A DNA stretch of 64,000 nucleotides, taken from Microbispora corallina. Its GTDB lineage: Bacteria; Actinomycetota; Actinomycetes; Streptosporangiales; Streptosporangiaceae. Position 1 is the stretch's first letter. Each line of letters begins with the position of its first letter. This document shows, piece by piece, positions 1 through 8,117 of the stretch. The stretch is from NCBI RefSeq assembly GCF_016863035.1, contig NZ_BOOC01000014.1:248001-312000 (forward strand), read 5' to 3'. The notes under the pieces were generated by a model. That model saw nothing but the letters and a program-made list of their open reading frames with translations. It searched no databases and was not told the DNA's origin. Made by a program: the position numbers and the translations under genes.

Positions 1-102
1 ACTCACATCAGGGCCGGTGAGGCCCTTGGGACAGCCGGCGGACGGCTGGCGAAACGTGTCGCCGGAGGCGACGGAACCGCGTGACGGACTACGGCACGGC
101 GG

Positions 103-633
103 TCACTGGACCCCGGCGCCAGGCTTGACGGTCACGGTCACGGTCACGGTCGGCCTCGGAGTCACGACGGTCGACGGGTCGTTGTTGTTCTCGGGCTCCG
201 TCTGCTGGTCCTGACGCGGTTCGGACGCCGTGTTCGTCCACTCCTGCTGGTTGTTCCGCGGGTGCACGCTGGCGTCCGTCTGCTGGTGGTTCCACGGAAT
301 CGCGGCCGCGGAGTTCTCGGCCTTCTGGAACGGCGTGAGCACCAGCGTGAAGTCCCGCATGAGGAACTGACGCTGGTTCTGGTACTGCCGTCCGTGCTGG
401 TGCTGCTTGTTCTTGTTCTTGGCCTTGGAGCCCTGGCCCTGCCGGTTGGACGCCACAGGGTAGTAGCTGCGGATGTAGTGGCGCGCGACCGGGCGGCCGC
501 CCCCGACGTTGCCGCCCATCACCGTGGCGGCGCTCGCGGAGGTACTGGTGACGGCCGTGCCGAGAGCGACGGCACCGCCGGTCATGGCGGCGCTCACAGC
601 GAGGAGGCCGACCAGGTTCTTCATCGTGGACAT
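103..633 (-). CDS. Secreted Gln/Asn-rich protein, paralog 1
   Basis: Function unknown; about 176 residues. The ATG at 633 is chosen because an AAGGAGAG ribosome site lies just upstream, and it gives a clean Sec signal peptide: basic start MSTMKN, a hydrophobic run, then an Ala-rich cleavage area ending ASA before ATVMGG at about residue 35. The mature part is rich in Gln, Asn and Lys and carries a conserved core RDFTLVLTPFQK. It ends in a Thr-Val run (TVTVTVTV) encoded by iterated GGTCAC units. The same layout is seen in the gene ending at 1128, so the two are tandem paralogs on the same strand. No enzyme motif, lipobox or sortase signal is visible. An exported structural or surface protein is a guess only. 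Confidence 0.75.
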   Translation of the reverse strand: MSTMKNLVGLLAVSAAMTGGAVALGTAVTSTSASAATVMGGNVGGGRPVARHYIRSYYPVASNRQGQGSKAKNKNKQHQHGRQYQNQRQFLMRDFTLVLTPFQKAENSAAAIPWNHQQTDASVHPRNNQQEWTNTASEPRQDQQTEPENNNDPSTVVTPRPTVTVTVTVKPGAGVQ

Positions 634-1127
634 GATGCTTCTCTCCTTGAAAATGCTCGCCCCCGCCCGGCGGGTCCGCCGTCGTGCCGGTTGTCCCGGG
701 ACGCCGGACGGCGGATGCGGGCCCCCTCCGGAGCACAGTCCGTGAGGAGAAGGACGCACGGCGGACCGCGCGTGAGCGTGAGGGCGTGTACTGCCGCCGC
801 GTGCGACGCGGCGCGAACACATGGCGTGATGCCGAGGGCCCGCCACCGGACGACCCGGAGGCGGGCCACGGCTCGGATCAGACGAGTGAGCGCCGCGGGT
901 GCCGCGCCGGCCCGCCGTGGACACCAGTCGCCGCGATGTCGTGCGCGGGACGAGCGGCCCCCCTCAGCAGGGCCTCCGCGCACGGGCGTCCGCGCCCGCC
1001 CGAGGTTCACCGTCACCCGGAAGGACCAGGGTCACGGGCGGGCGCTGACTCCCTTCTCATCGCGTCACTCCACGGCGTCGGGGCCGTTACGGCCGTTCAG
1101 GCGGCTGCTCGGCCCGGTCTCCCCGGA
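634..1127. other. 494-base gap between the secreted paralogs
   Basis: No credible gene is seen. Reading frames in this stretch are GC-biased shadows with Arg/Pro/Ala-rich translations. It must hold the promoter of the minus-strand gene starting at 633 and the end of the transcript starting at 1637, but I see no strong hairpin with a T-tract. Confidence 0.4.
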
Positions 1128-1637
1128 TCAGGGGACCATGGGCTTCGCGGTCACCGTCACGGTCACGGTCGGAGTCGGCTCGACCTTCTTCGACGGGTCG
1201 TTCTCGTTCTCCGCCTCGGCGTCCTGCTTCTGCTTCGGGTTCGAGCGGGTGTCCGTCTGCGAGTCCTGGCGGTTCCACGGCTGCGCCCGGGTGTCGGAGG
1301 CCTGCCAGTTGTACGGCAGGGCCCGCGAGTCGGTCTCCGTCTTCTGGAACGGCGTCAGGACCAGGGTGAAGTCACGCAGCAGGAACTGGTGCTGGTTCTG
1401 GTGCTGGCGCTCGTGCTGCCACTGCTTGTTCTTGTTCTTGTTCTTCGTGCCCTGGCCCTGCCGGTTGCTCAGGCGCGGGTAGGCACGGCTCACGTAGGAG
1501 GGGCCGCCGACGTAGCCACCCATGACGGTGGCGGCGTTCGCGGAGGTCGCGGTCACCACGTTGCCGAGGGCGACGGCGCCACCGGTCATCGCGGCGCTGA
1601 TCGCCAGGACCCCGACGAGGTTGTTCAACTTGGGCAT
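1128..1637 (-). CDS. Secreted Gln/Asn-rich protein, paralog 2
   Basis: About 169 residues, function unknown. The start at 1637 follows AGGGGG with a seven-base gap; a longer in-frame extension upstream lacks these signals. The signal peptide (MPKLNNLVGVLAISAAMTGG) ends near SANA before ATVMGG. The mature part repeats the design of the gene at 103-633: a Lys/Asn run (KNKNKNKQ), the shared core LRDFTLVLTPFQK, a Gln/Asp/Asn-rich region, and a C-terminal PTVTVTVT tail. The signal peptide and core are most conserved; the polar spacer has diverged. This suggests duplication with selection on the core. The protein should be exported by Sec. Confidence 0.75.
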   Translation of the reverse strand: MPKLNNLVGVLAISAAMTGGAVALGNVVTATSANAATVMGGYVGGPSYVSRAYPRLSNRQGQGTKNKNKNKQWQHERQHQNQHQFLLRDFTLVLTPFQKTETDSRALPYNWQASDTRAQPWNRQDSQTDTRSNPKQKQDAEAENENDPSKKVEPTPTVTVTVTAKPMVP

Positions 1638-2065
1638 TTCATTTCCCCCTAAGGATTTCTGCCCCGACACTCCGGCACTTTCCAAACAACCAGGAAAATG
1701 CCCTTTCTGACGACCCTTACGGATCATCCCTGCATTGTCTTGATTTCCTCGCCGCCCAAGGGACAAACGGCGATCGGCGGCTTTTGCCATCCGCTTATCG
1801 CTTTATTGACGAGGTTGGACGGCTACTGCTCACTTTGCTCGGAAATGTCATTCTTGTCGCATTTGAAATGTCCGAGTATGGGTGATTTGGCCGTTCCGTC
1901 GGAACCGTTGAATGCCGGGTTCGCGGCCCTCGCCATACGCATCAATGGGCCGTACGGCATCGGCCCGGCCCATCCCGGGTAGCGGGTGCGTCCGGCCGCC
2001 GTCCCCATGGGAAGGCGTACGGCGGGGGGTTATCGTCGGAACAGAAGTCGAACAGGGGAGGACGC
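1638..2065. other. 428-base divergent intergenic region, AT-richer than surroundings
   Basis: It separates the minus-strand secreted paralog from the plus-strand hydrolase. The part from about 1640 to 1910 is clearly lower in GC than the genes around it, as expected for a regulatory region. The small frames here have no family resemblance. The hydrolase is preceded by AGGGGAGG at its GTG start. No palindrome of obvious operator quality was noted. Confidence 0.45.
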
Positions 2066-2977
2066 GTGGATGTCGAGCCGATTCCGCAGTGGCCCGGCAG
2101 GCTCGTGGATGTGGGAGACGCGTCGCTCCATGTGCGGACGACGCCTGAGGGGCCCGGCGAGACGGCGGTGTACGTCCACGGCCTGGCCGGGTCCGCCACG
2201 AACTGGACCGATCTCATGGGCGAGCTGGCCGGCGACGTCCGGGGCGTCGCGGTCGACCTGCCGGGAGCGGGCTACTCCCCGGAGCCGGAGGACGGCGACT
2301 ACTCGGTCGCCGGGCACGCGAACGCGGTGGCGCGGCTCGTCGAGCACATCGGCGGCCCCGTCCACCTGCTCGGCAACTCGATGGGCGGCGCCGTCTCCGT
2401 CCGGGTCGCGGCCACCCGGCCCGACCTCGTCAAGACGCTGACCCTGGTCTCGCCCGCCCTGCCCGACCTCATGCCGCGGTACGGCCCGGCCCGGGTCGCC
2501 ATGTCCGCCGCGCCGCGACTGGGAGAGCTGGCCCTCCGGTGGCTCAGCGCGCTCCCGCCCGAGCGGCGTATGAGGGCGACGCTGAGCATGTGCTACGCCG
2601 ATGTCGGCCGCGTCCACCCCGAGCGGCTCCGCGAGGCCGTGGAGGAACTGCGGCGGCGGGACGGCCTGGCCTACTCGGGGACCGCCATGATCGAGTGCGC
2701 GCGGGCGATCGTGCGGGAGTACTTCCGCCTGGGGCCGGAGAACCTCTGGCGTCAGGCGGCCCGGGTGACGGCCCCCACCCTGGTGATATATGGGCGGCGG
2801 GACCGGCTCGTGCACGCCCGGATGGCGCACCGCGCCGGCCGGGTCTTCCCGGACGTGCGCCTCGTCACGCTTCCCGACGCCGGGCACGTGGCCCAGATGG
2901 AGTATCCGGAGATCGTCGCCGCCGAAGTCCGGCGCCTTCTGGACCAGACACGGATTCCGCTGCGCCGATCTGCGTGA
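2066..2977 (+). CDS. Alpha/beta-fold hydrolase
   Basis: 303 residues, GTG start with AGGGGAGG five bases upstream. It shows the alpha/beta hydrolase plan: an oxyanion-side HG in YVHGLAGSATNW, the nucleophile elbow LGNSMGGAV (GxSxG), an Asp in VIYGRRDRLV, and a late His in DAGHVAQMEYPE. Substrate cannot be told; likely an esterase or lipase of the LipV type. It sits just before moeZ, and M. tuberculosis has lipV (Rv3203) in the equivalent stretch, which supports that comparison. No signal peptide, so cytoplasmic. Confidence 0.85.
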   Translation: MDVEPIPQWPGRLVDVGDASLHVRTTPEGPGETAVYVHGLAGSATNWTDLMGELAGDVRGVAVDLPGAGYSPEPEDGDYSVAGHANAVARLVEHIGGPVHLLGNSMGGAVSVRVAATRPDLVKTLTLVSPALPDLMPRYGPARVAMSAAPRLGELALRWLSALPPERRMRATLSMCYADVGRVHPERLREAVEELRRRDGLAYSGTAMIECARAIVREYFRLGPENLWRQAARVTAPTLVIYGRRDRLVHARMAHRAGRVFPDVRLVTLPDAGHVAQMEYPEIVAAEVRRLLDQTRIPLRRSA

Positions 2978-3075
2978 TTGGGGAATGCGGGGCCACCCCG
3001 GTTAAGTTGTGAGAAGAGCTGTGATGGGCCCATGGAGCCGAGCGCGACCATTGGCACGAAAACGGGAGTGGGACT

Positions 3076-4254
3076 GTGTCGTTGCCACCGCTGGTAGAGC
3101 CGGCAGCTGAGCTGACCGTCGACGAGGTGCGCCGCTACTCGCGTCACCTGATCATCCCCGATGTGGGAATGGCGGGCCAGAAGCGCCTGAAGAACGCCAA
3201 GGTCCTGTGTGTGGGCGCGGGCGGCCTGGGCTCCCCCGCGCTGATGTACCTCGCCGCCGCCGGCGTCGGGACGCTGGGCATCGTGGACTTCGACGTCGTC
3301 GACGAGTCCAACCTGCAGCGCCAGGTCATCCACGGCCAGTCGGACGTCGGGCGCCTCAAGGCGGAGTCGGCGGCGGCCACCGTGCGGGAGATCAACCCGC
3401 TGGTCGACGTCGTCATCCACAACGTGGCCCTCACGACCGACAACGTGATGGACATCTTCTCCGGCTACGACCTGATCGTGGACGGCACCGACAACTTCGC
3501 GACCCGATACATGGTCAACGACGCGGCGGTGCTGCTCGGCAAGCCGTACGTCTGGGGGTCGATCTACCGGTTCGACGGGCAGGCCAGCGTGTTCTGGGCC
3601 GAGCACGGCCCCTGCTACCGCTGCCTCTACCCCGAGCCCCCGCCGCCCGGCATGGTCCCGAGCTGCGCCGAGGGCGGCGTCCTCGGCGTGCTGTGCGCGT
3701 CGATCGGCTCCATCCAGGTCACCGAGGCCATCAAGGTCCTCACCGGCATCGGCGAGCCGCTCGTCGGCCGGCTCATGATCTACGACGCCCTCGAGATGAA
3801 GTACCGGGATGTCAGGGTCCGCAAGGACCCCGAGTGCCCGCTGTGCGGCAAGAACCCGACGATCACCGAGCTGATCGACTACGAGGCGTTCTGCGGCACC
3901 ATCTCGGACGAGGCGCAGCAGGCGGCCGCGGGCAGCACGATCACCGCGGGCGAGCTCAAGGCCATGCAGGACCGCGGCGACAACATCTACGTGATCGACG
4001 TCCGCGAGCCGAACGAGTACGAGATCGTCAACATCCCCGGCGCCGTGCTCATCCCCAAGGGCGAGTTCCTGAACGGCTCCGCGCTCGAGGGGCTGCCGCA
4101 GGACAAGAAGATCGTCCTGCACTGCAAGTCGGGCGCCCGCTCGGCGGAGGTCCTGGCCGTGCTCAAGAACGCCGGCTTCTCCGACGCCGTCCACGTCGGC
4201 GGCGGCGTGCTGAGCTGGATCAAGACGATCGACCCCAGCCTGCCCACCTACTGA
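3076..4254 (+). CDS. moeZ: Adenylyltransferase/sulfurtransferase MoeZ
   Basis: 392 residues, GTG start. The N-terminal part is an E1-like ThiF/MoeB domain with nucleotide loop GAGGLGSP (about 47-54) and two zinc CxxC pairs (C180/C183 and C254/C257). The C-terminal part is a rhodanese domain with the active-site loop CKSGAR, Cys at about 350. Proteins of this fused type adenylate the C-terminal Gly-Gly of small sulfur carriers (MoaD, CysO, ThiS-like) and load them with sulfur for molybdopterin, cysteine and thioamide synthesis. moaE, which uses charged MoaD, is at 42438. The gene ends before a hairpin at 4267-4298 and converges with the regulator ending at 4316. Confidence 0.95.
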   Translation: MSLPPLVEPAAELTVDEVRRYSRHLIIPDVGMAGQKRLKNAKVLCVGAGGLGSPALMYLAAAGVGTLGIVDFDVVDESNLQRQVIHGQSDVGRLKAESAAATVREINPLVDVVIHNVALTTDNVMDIFSGYDLIVDGTDNFATRYMVNDAAVLLGKPYVWGSIYRFDGQASVFWAEHGPCYRCLYPEPPPPGMVPSCAEGGVLGVLCASIGSIQVTEAIKVLTGIGEPLVGRLMIYDALEMKYRDVRVRKDPECPLCGKNPTITELIDYEAFCGTISDEAQQAAAGSTITAGELKAMQDRGDNIYVIDVREPNEYEIVNIPGAVLIPKGEFLNGSALEGLPQDKKIVLHCKSGARSAEVLAVLKNAGFSDAVHVGGGVLSWIKTIDPSLPTY

Positions 4255-4266
4255 CGCGCCACGCGC

Positions 4267-4298
4267 ACGGCCGCCGCCCTCCACGGGGTGGCGGCCGT
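4267..4298. terminator. Hairpin between convergent genes
   Basis: ACGGCCGCC and GGCGGCCGT form a perfect 9-bp stem around a 14-nt loop. It lies between the stops of moeZ (plus) and the HTH regulator (minus), so it could end both transcripts. There is no long T-tract, which is common in high-GC actinobacteria. Confidence 0.5.
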
Positions 4299-4315
4299 TC
4301 GCCGTCTCCGGGCCC

Positions 4316-4624
4316 TCACGACTCCTCGGGCACGAGGCTGAGCCCGCTGGCGGACACGATCTTCTGCAGGTCGCGCACGTACAGGGTGAACGCGGCCCGG
4401 CCCACCTCCGTCAGCCGGAACCAGGTCTTCGGGCGCTTGCCCACGTGCCCCTTGCGGATGCGCACGTAGCCGGCGCTCTCCAGCGCGCTGCCGTGCTTCG
4501 ACAGGACCGAGTCGCTGATGCCGAGGGTGTCGCGCACGAAGCCGAACTCGGCCTCCTCCGCGGCCGCCAGCAGCGAGACGATCTGCAGCCGGGTGGGCGC
4601 GTGGATCAGTGGATCGAGGTCCAT
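4316..4624 (-). CDS. Winged-helix transcriptional regulator (ArsR/MarR-like)
   Basis: 102 residues. The start at 4624 makes a TGATG junction with the stop of the membrane-protein gene upstream, so the two are translationally coupled. The protein matches the small winged-helix family that opens with LDPLIHAPTRLQIVSLL, followed by a recognition helix region (ISDSVLSKHGSALESAGYV) and a basic wing (RIRKGHVGKRPKTWFRLT). Such proteins usually repress their own operon together with a small membrane protein. The palindromes at 5113-5163, just upstream of the operon, are the natural candidate operator. Effector unknown. Confidence 0.85.
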   Translation of the reverse strand: MDLDPLIHAPTRLQIVSLLAAAEEAEFGFVRDTLGISDSVLSKHGSALESAGYVRIRKGHVGKRPKTWFRLTEVGRAAFTLYVRDLQKIVSASGLSLVPEES

Positions 4625-5091
4625 CAGACGCTCTTCTCGATCTTCCTGGCCATCTGCCCGGAGATCCATCGGGCGACGAACGGCCCGGTGGCGGCCATCC
4701 AGCCCGTCATGGCCAGCCCGGCGTACGTGCGGGCGTAGGCCACCTCGGCGGCGTCGAGGCGCAGCGCGATCGCCAGGCAGATGCCGACGCCCGCGAGCAG
4801 CCACACGAGGAACGCGGCGATCCCCGCGGGCGAGACGGCGCTCCGGTGGGCCGTCATCCGCCGCGCCTTGACCAGCAGGGCGACGAGCGCCCCCAGGGCG
4901 GCCGTGAGCGCCACGCCGCCCGCCACGGTCACGGGGACCGGCGTACCCGGCTCGGTGACGAACTGGACGCCGGTCACGAGCAGTCCGACGCCGGCCGCGT
5001 ACCAGGTCGGGAACCAGGGCTGGGATCCGACCGCCTTCGCCTGCGTCGCCCGTATCGTCGCCAGGCTCCTGGCCGCTTCATCGGGGTTCAT
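4624..5091 (-). CDS. Small multi-pass membrane protein
   Basis: 155 residues, ATG at 5091 with GGGAG upstream. Four hydrophobic segments are visible (around YAAGVGLLVTGVQF, VAGGVALTAALGALVALLV, IAAFLVWLLAGVGICLAIAL and AGLAMTGWMAATGPFVARW). The N-terminus MNPDEAARSLATIRATQAKA is soluble. It is first in a two-gene operon with the winged-helix regulator. Membrane protein and regulator pairs of this kind are common in actinobacteria, but their role is not established. Function unknown. Confidence 0.8.
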   Translation of the reverse strand: MNPDEAARSLATIRATQAKAVGSQPWFPTWYAAGVGLLVTGVQFVTEPGTPVPVTVAGGVALTAALGALVALLVKARRMTAHRSAVSPAGIAAFLVWLLAGVGICLAIALRLDAAEVAYARTYAGLAMTGWMAATGPFVARWISGQMARKIEKSV

Positions 5092-5112
5092 GGGGGGCTC
5101 CCGTCTCTTCAG

Positions 5113-5163
5113 TTTCCACTGTGGAAAGTACTTTCCGCTTTCCGTAGCGTCAAGTACTTTCCG
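5113..5163. promoter_or_regulatory. Cluster of palindromes, putative operator
   Basis: Three overlapping or adjacent inverted repeats share the half-site TTTCC/GGAAA: TTTCCAC-T-GTGGAAA (5113-5127), the perfect 14-base palindrome GGAAAGTACTTTCC (5123-5136), and a partial copy AAGTACTTTCC (5152-5162). They lie in the 153-base gap between the regulator operon (starting at 5091, minus) and the gene at 5245 (plus). The likely ligand is the winged-helix protein encoded at 4316-4624; this is inference from position. Confidence 0.65.
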
Positions 5164-5244
5164 GGGTGATTTGGGAGGATGGCAGCCACTAGAGGGCGTT
5201 AAGGTCGCTGAGGGAGCCGCGACACGAAATGAGCGGAGGCGCCG

Positions 5245-5964
5245 GTGGGTGAGACGCGGACCTGGCCCGTCGTGGCCGTGGCCGCCGCGCTGACCCTGGT
5301 CTTCGCGGTCGTCGCGGGGGTCGCCGCGAGCGCCGCCGTCGCCGAGCTCACCCGTGGGCCGAGCGCCGCCGAGCTCCGCCGGGCGGCGGTGGAGGAGATC
5401 GCCGGGCGATGGGAGCGCTGGCCCGCCGGCCGCGTCTTCCCCGCCACGCTGCCGTACACGAGCGAGCAGGGCGGGCGGGAGCAGGCGCGCCGGGTCGGGA
5501 TCTCCTCCCACTACGACTGCCGGGGCGCGGTGGACACCGCGCTCCGCAAGCCCCTGGCGGCCGCCAGGTGCCGGGCCGTGCTCCGGGCGACCTACCTCGA
5601 CGCGCTGCAGGGCATCGAGATCACCGTAGGGGTGGCCGCGTTCCCCGACGAGTCCCAGGCCGCGGCCGCCAAGGCCTCCTTCCCCGAGAACGGCAGGCCG
5701 GCGCCGGGGCTGCGCGCGCTCGCCTTTCCCGGCACCGTCACCGACCGCTTCTCGCAGGCCGGACGCCAGTCGTCCAGCCTGCGCCAGGCGGGGCCGTACC
5801 TCGTCGTCACGACGGCGGGGCAGGTGGACGGGCGGCCGGCGCGGGCGATCGGCGCGCAGCGGCCCACGATGTTCTCGTTCACGGCCGACCTGGCCGAGGG
5901 GGTCGCCGCCGCGCTCACGGCACCCGCCCGGCCGGACTGCGCGGGCAGGGAGTGGCGGTGCTGA
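5245..5964 (+). CDS. Membrane-anchored protein paired with S8 protease, copy 1
   Basis: 239 residues, GTG start with GGAGG upstream. One N-terminal transmembrane segment (VVAVAAALTLVFAVVAGVAAS), then an extracytoplasmic domain with spaced Cys residues (YDCRGAVD, AARCRAVLRATY, PDCAGREWRC). Shared landmarks with the gene at 7242 are RWERWPAGRVFP versus RWHAWPVGMVFP, the AVLRATYLD versus TMLRATYVD region, and AFPGTVTDRFS versus AFPGTVTDTFG. The family function is not known to me. Its stop overlaps the next start as GTGCTGA, so it is co-translated with a subtilisin-like protease. Partner or substrate of that protease is a reasonable guess. Confidence 0.75.
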   Translation: MGETRTWPVVAVAAALTLVFAVVAGVAASAAVAELTRGPSAAELRRAAVEEIAGRWERWPAGRVFPATLPYTSEQGGREQARRVGISSHYDCRGAVDTALRKPLAAARCRAVLRATYLDALQGIEITVGVAAFPDESQAAAAKASFPENGRPAPGLRALAFPGTVTDRFSQAGRQSSSLRQAGPYLVVTTAGQVDGRPARAIGAQRPTMFSFTADLAEGVAAALTAPARPDCAGREWRC

Positions 5965-7232
5965 CCCGCCGCCGGCCCGGCGCGGGGGCGGGGCGGAGGG
6001 CCGCCGCGGCGCTCGCCGCGCTGCTGGCCGCGGGAACGCTCCTCGCGCCCGGGACCAGCCGCGCCGACGACGTCCGCCTGAGCCAGCGCGACGTGCTGCG
6101 CACCCTGGACGTCGACGACGCGTGGAAACTCACCCAGGGCAGAGGCGTGACCGTGGCGGTCCTGGACTCCGGCGTGGACCCCGACCACCGCGACCTGGCG
6201 GGCTCGGTCGTCACCGGCAAGGACTTCACGGCCGGCGCCAACCCCGGCGGGGTCGAGCCGGTCCGCCTGCACGGGACGTACATGGCCTCGCTCATCGCCG
6301 GGCACGGGCACGGCGCGGGCCGCGGCGACGGGATCATCGGCGTCGCCCCGCAGGCCCGGGTGCTGTCGGTGCGGGTGATCCTGGAGGACGAGGAGCCGGG
6401 CTTCCGCACGTTCAACTCCGACTCCCGCTTCGAGGGCGTCGTCGCCAAGGGCATCCGGTACGCCGTGGACCACGGCGCCGAGGTCATCAACCTGTCGATC
6501 TCGAAGGACCTGCCGACCGAGGCCGAGCGGGAGGCCATCCGCTACGCCATCTCCAAGGGCGTGGTCCTGGTGGCGGCCGCGGGCAACGACGGCGCGGGCA
6601 AGCGCACCGCCCCCTACTCGTACCCCGCCTCGATCCCCGGCGTGATCTCGGTGGCCGCGGTCACCCCCACGCTCCGGCGGGCCTCGTTCTCCAACCGGAA
6701 CTCCTCGGTCCTGGTGGCCGCCCCCGGCGTCGACGTGCTCGGGGCCGGGCCGCACGACGAGTACTGGGTCGGGCGCGGCACCTCCCAGGCCACCGCCCTC
6801 GTCTCCGGCGTGGCCGCCCTGATCAAGTCGCTGCACCCGCGCATGTCCCCGGCGCTGATCGCCCAGGCCCTCACGAAGTCGCCCGCCCGCAGGGACGCGT
6901 ACAACACCGGGACGGGGTTCGGGGTGGTCAACGCGTACCGGGCCCTCACCGTCGCGAGCGCCCTCGCCGGCCACCGGACCAGCGCCCCTTCGGGGCGGGG
7001 CGTGCAGGACCCGTCCCGGCCGCTCCGCTCGGAGGCGGGACGGCAGGAGCCCATCGTCCTGGTGCGGCGCGACCAGGGGGCCATGACGCTGTACGGCGGG
7101 GTCGCGCTGGCCGCCCTCGCCGGGGCGGCGGCCGGGCTGGCCGTGCTGATCCTCCTCATCCGGAGGACCCGGAGGGAAACGGACGGCACGCTGATGCCTC
7201 CGGCTCCCCGGCCGACGGGCTTGCCGACGTAG
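5958..7232 (+). CDS. Mycosin-like S8 serine protease, catalytically intact
   Basis: About 424 residues from GTG 5958, chosen for the seven-base GTGCTGA overlap with the preceding stop and the signal peptide that follows. Signal peptide: RRRPGAGAGRR then an Ala/Leu core to SRA. The subtilase domain carries Asp70 (VAVLDSGVD), His105 (LHGTYMASLIAG), the oxyanion Asn210 (AAAGNDG) and Ser276 (GRGTSQATALVSG). A single transmembrane helix (YGGVALAALAGAAAGLAVLILL) and a basic tail close the protein. That topology, exported with a C-terminal anchor, is that of mycosins of type VII secretion. No ESX component or WXG100 gene is in the window, so the link to secretion is by family only. Confidence 0.88.
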   Translation: MLTRRRPGAGAGRRAAAALAALLAAGTLLAPGTSRADDVRLSQRDVLRTLDVDDAWKLTQGRGVTVAVLDSGVDPDHRDLAGSVVTGKDFTAGANPGGVEPVRLHGTYMASLIAGHGHGAGRGDGIIGVAPQARVLSVRVILEDEEPGFRTFNSDSRFEGVVAKGIRYAVDHGAEVINLSISKDLPTEAEREAIRYAISKGVVLVAAAGNDGAGKRTAPYSYPASIPGVISVAAVTPTLRRASFSNRNSSVLVAAPGVDVLGAGPHDEYWVGRGTSQATALVSGVAALIKSLHPRMSPALIAQALTKSPARRDAYNTGTGFGVVNAYRALTVASALAGHRTSAPSGRGVQDPSRPLRSEAGRQEPIVLVRRDQGAMTLYGGVALAALAGAAAGLAVLILLIRRTRRETDGTLMPPAPRPTGLPT

Positions 7233-7241
7233 CATCGGAGT

Positions 7242-8117
7242 ATGCCGCCCGAGCAGTCCAGGACTCCGCCTGGTGGCCGGCGGGGACTGCCTCTCGGCGC
7301 GTCCGCCGGCCGCGCACGCGCGCGCCCCTGGCCCGCCTCGCGCGGGCGCGCGGCCGCCGCCAAAGCGGCCAAGGAGCGGGCCGAGCTGGAGCGGGGCATC
7401 CGGTTCCGCTCGATCTACCTGACGATCATGGGCGTGGTCCTCGCGGTCGCCGCCGTGAACGTCCTGCTCGGGTCCGTCGGGCTGGTCCAGGAGACCCGCT
7501 CGCGGCCGCTCACCGACTCCGAGCGCGCGGCGTACGTCGCGCAGGACGTGGCCCGTCGCTGGCACGCCTGGCCCGTCGGGATGGTCTTCCCCGAGGAGCT
7601 TCAGTATGTGGGCTTCGACCGGGCCCAGCAGTACGCCAGGAGGGTCGGCGTGGCCCCCGAGGCGGCCTGCGCGGCCGTCGTGGACGCCCCGGTGGCCTCG
7701 GTGCTGCGGCGGCACGGGTGCCTGACCATGCTGCGCGCCACCTACGTCGACCAGACCTCCACGTTCGCCGTCACCGTGGGCGTGGCCGTGCTCCAGGACG
7801 AGCAAGCCCGCGCCGACGCGGCGGCCGAGCTCCCCGTCGACGACCGGGTGGGCGTGCGGCCCGTGGCCTTCCCCGGCACCGTCACCGACACGTTCGGCGC
7901 GGCCCAGCGCCAGCGGACCGGCTGGGTCGGCGCCGGGCCGTACATCGTCTTCTCCACAGCGGGGTACACCGACGGCAGGAGCCGTGACTCCATCCCCCTG
8001 GAGGAGCAGGTGAACAACGAGATGTGGCCCGTGGCCGAGTCGATCGCCGGCCGCATCGCCCGCGCCCTCGGCGAGCCCCCCGACGTCCCGCGGTGCACCC
8101 AGGGGAACGTGTGCTGA
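7242..8117 (+). CDS. Membrane-anchored protein paired with S8 pseudoprotease, copy 2
   Basis: 291 residues, ATG start after CGGAGT. It is the paralog of the gene at 5245, with a longer basic cytoplasmic N-terminus (about 60 residues rich in Arg/Ala/Pro) before the single transmembrane helix YLTIMGVVLAVAAVNVLLG. The extracytoplasmic domain keeps the ARRWHAWPVGMVFP, LRATYVD and AFPGTVTDTFG landmarks and Cys residues. It begins 9 bases after the first protease and overlaps the second one as GTGCTGA, so the whole unit was duplicated in tandem. Function unknown. Confidence 0.75.
   Translation: MPPEQSRTPPGGRRGLPLGASAGRARARPWPASRGRAAAAKAAKERAELERGIRFRSIYLTIMGVVLAVAAVNVLLGSVGLVQETRSRPLTDSERAAYVAQDVARRWHAWPVGMVFPEELQYVGFDRAQQYARRVGVAPEAACAAVVDAPVASVLRRHGCLTMLRATYVDQTSTFAVTVGVAVLQDEQARADAAAELPVDDRVGVRPVAFPGTVTDTFGAAQRQRTGWVGAGPYIVFSTAGYTDGRSRDSIPLEEQVNNEMWPVAESIAGRIARALGEPPDVPRCTQGNVC

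Noticed and set aside
125-160. GGTCAC tandem units as a CRISPR or satellite repeat
   Set aside because: They encode the Thr-Val tail of a secreted protein, are six bases long and have no spacers.
5409-5957. Upstream extension of the first subtilase frame
   Set aside because: It overlaps the membrane-anchored protein gene in another frame and has shadow composition; the signal peptide begins after GTG 5958.
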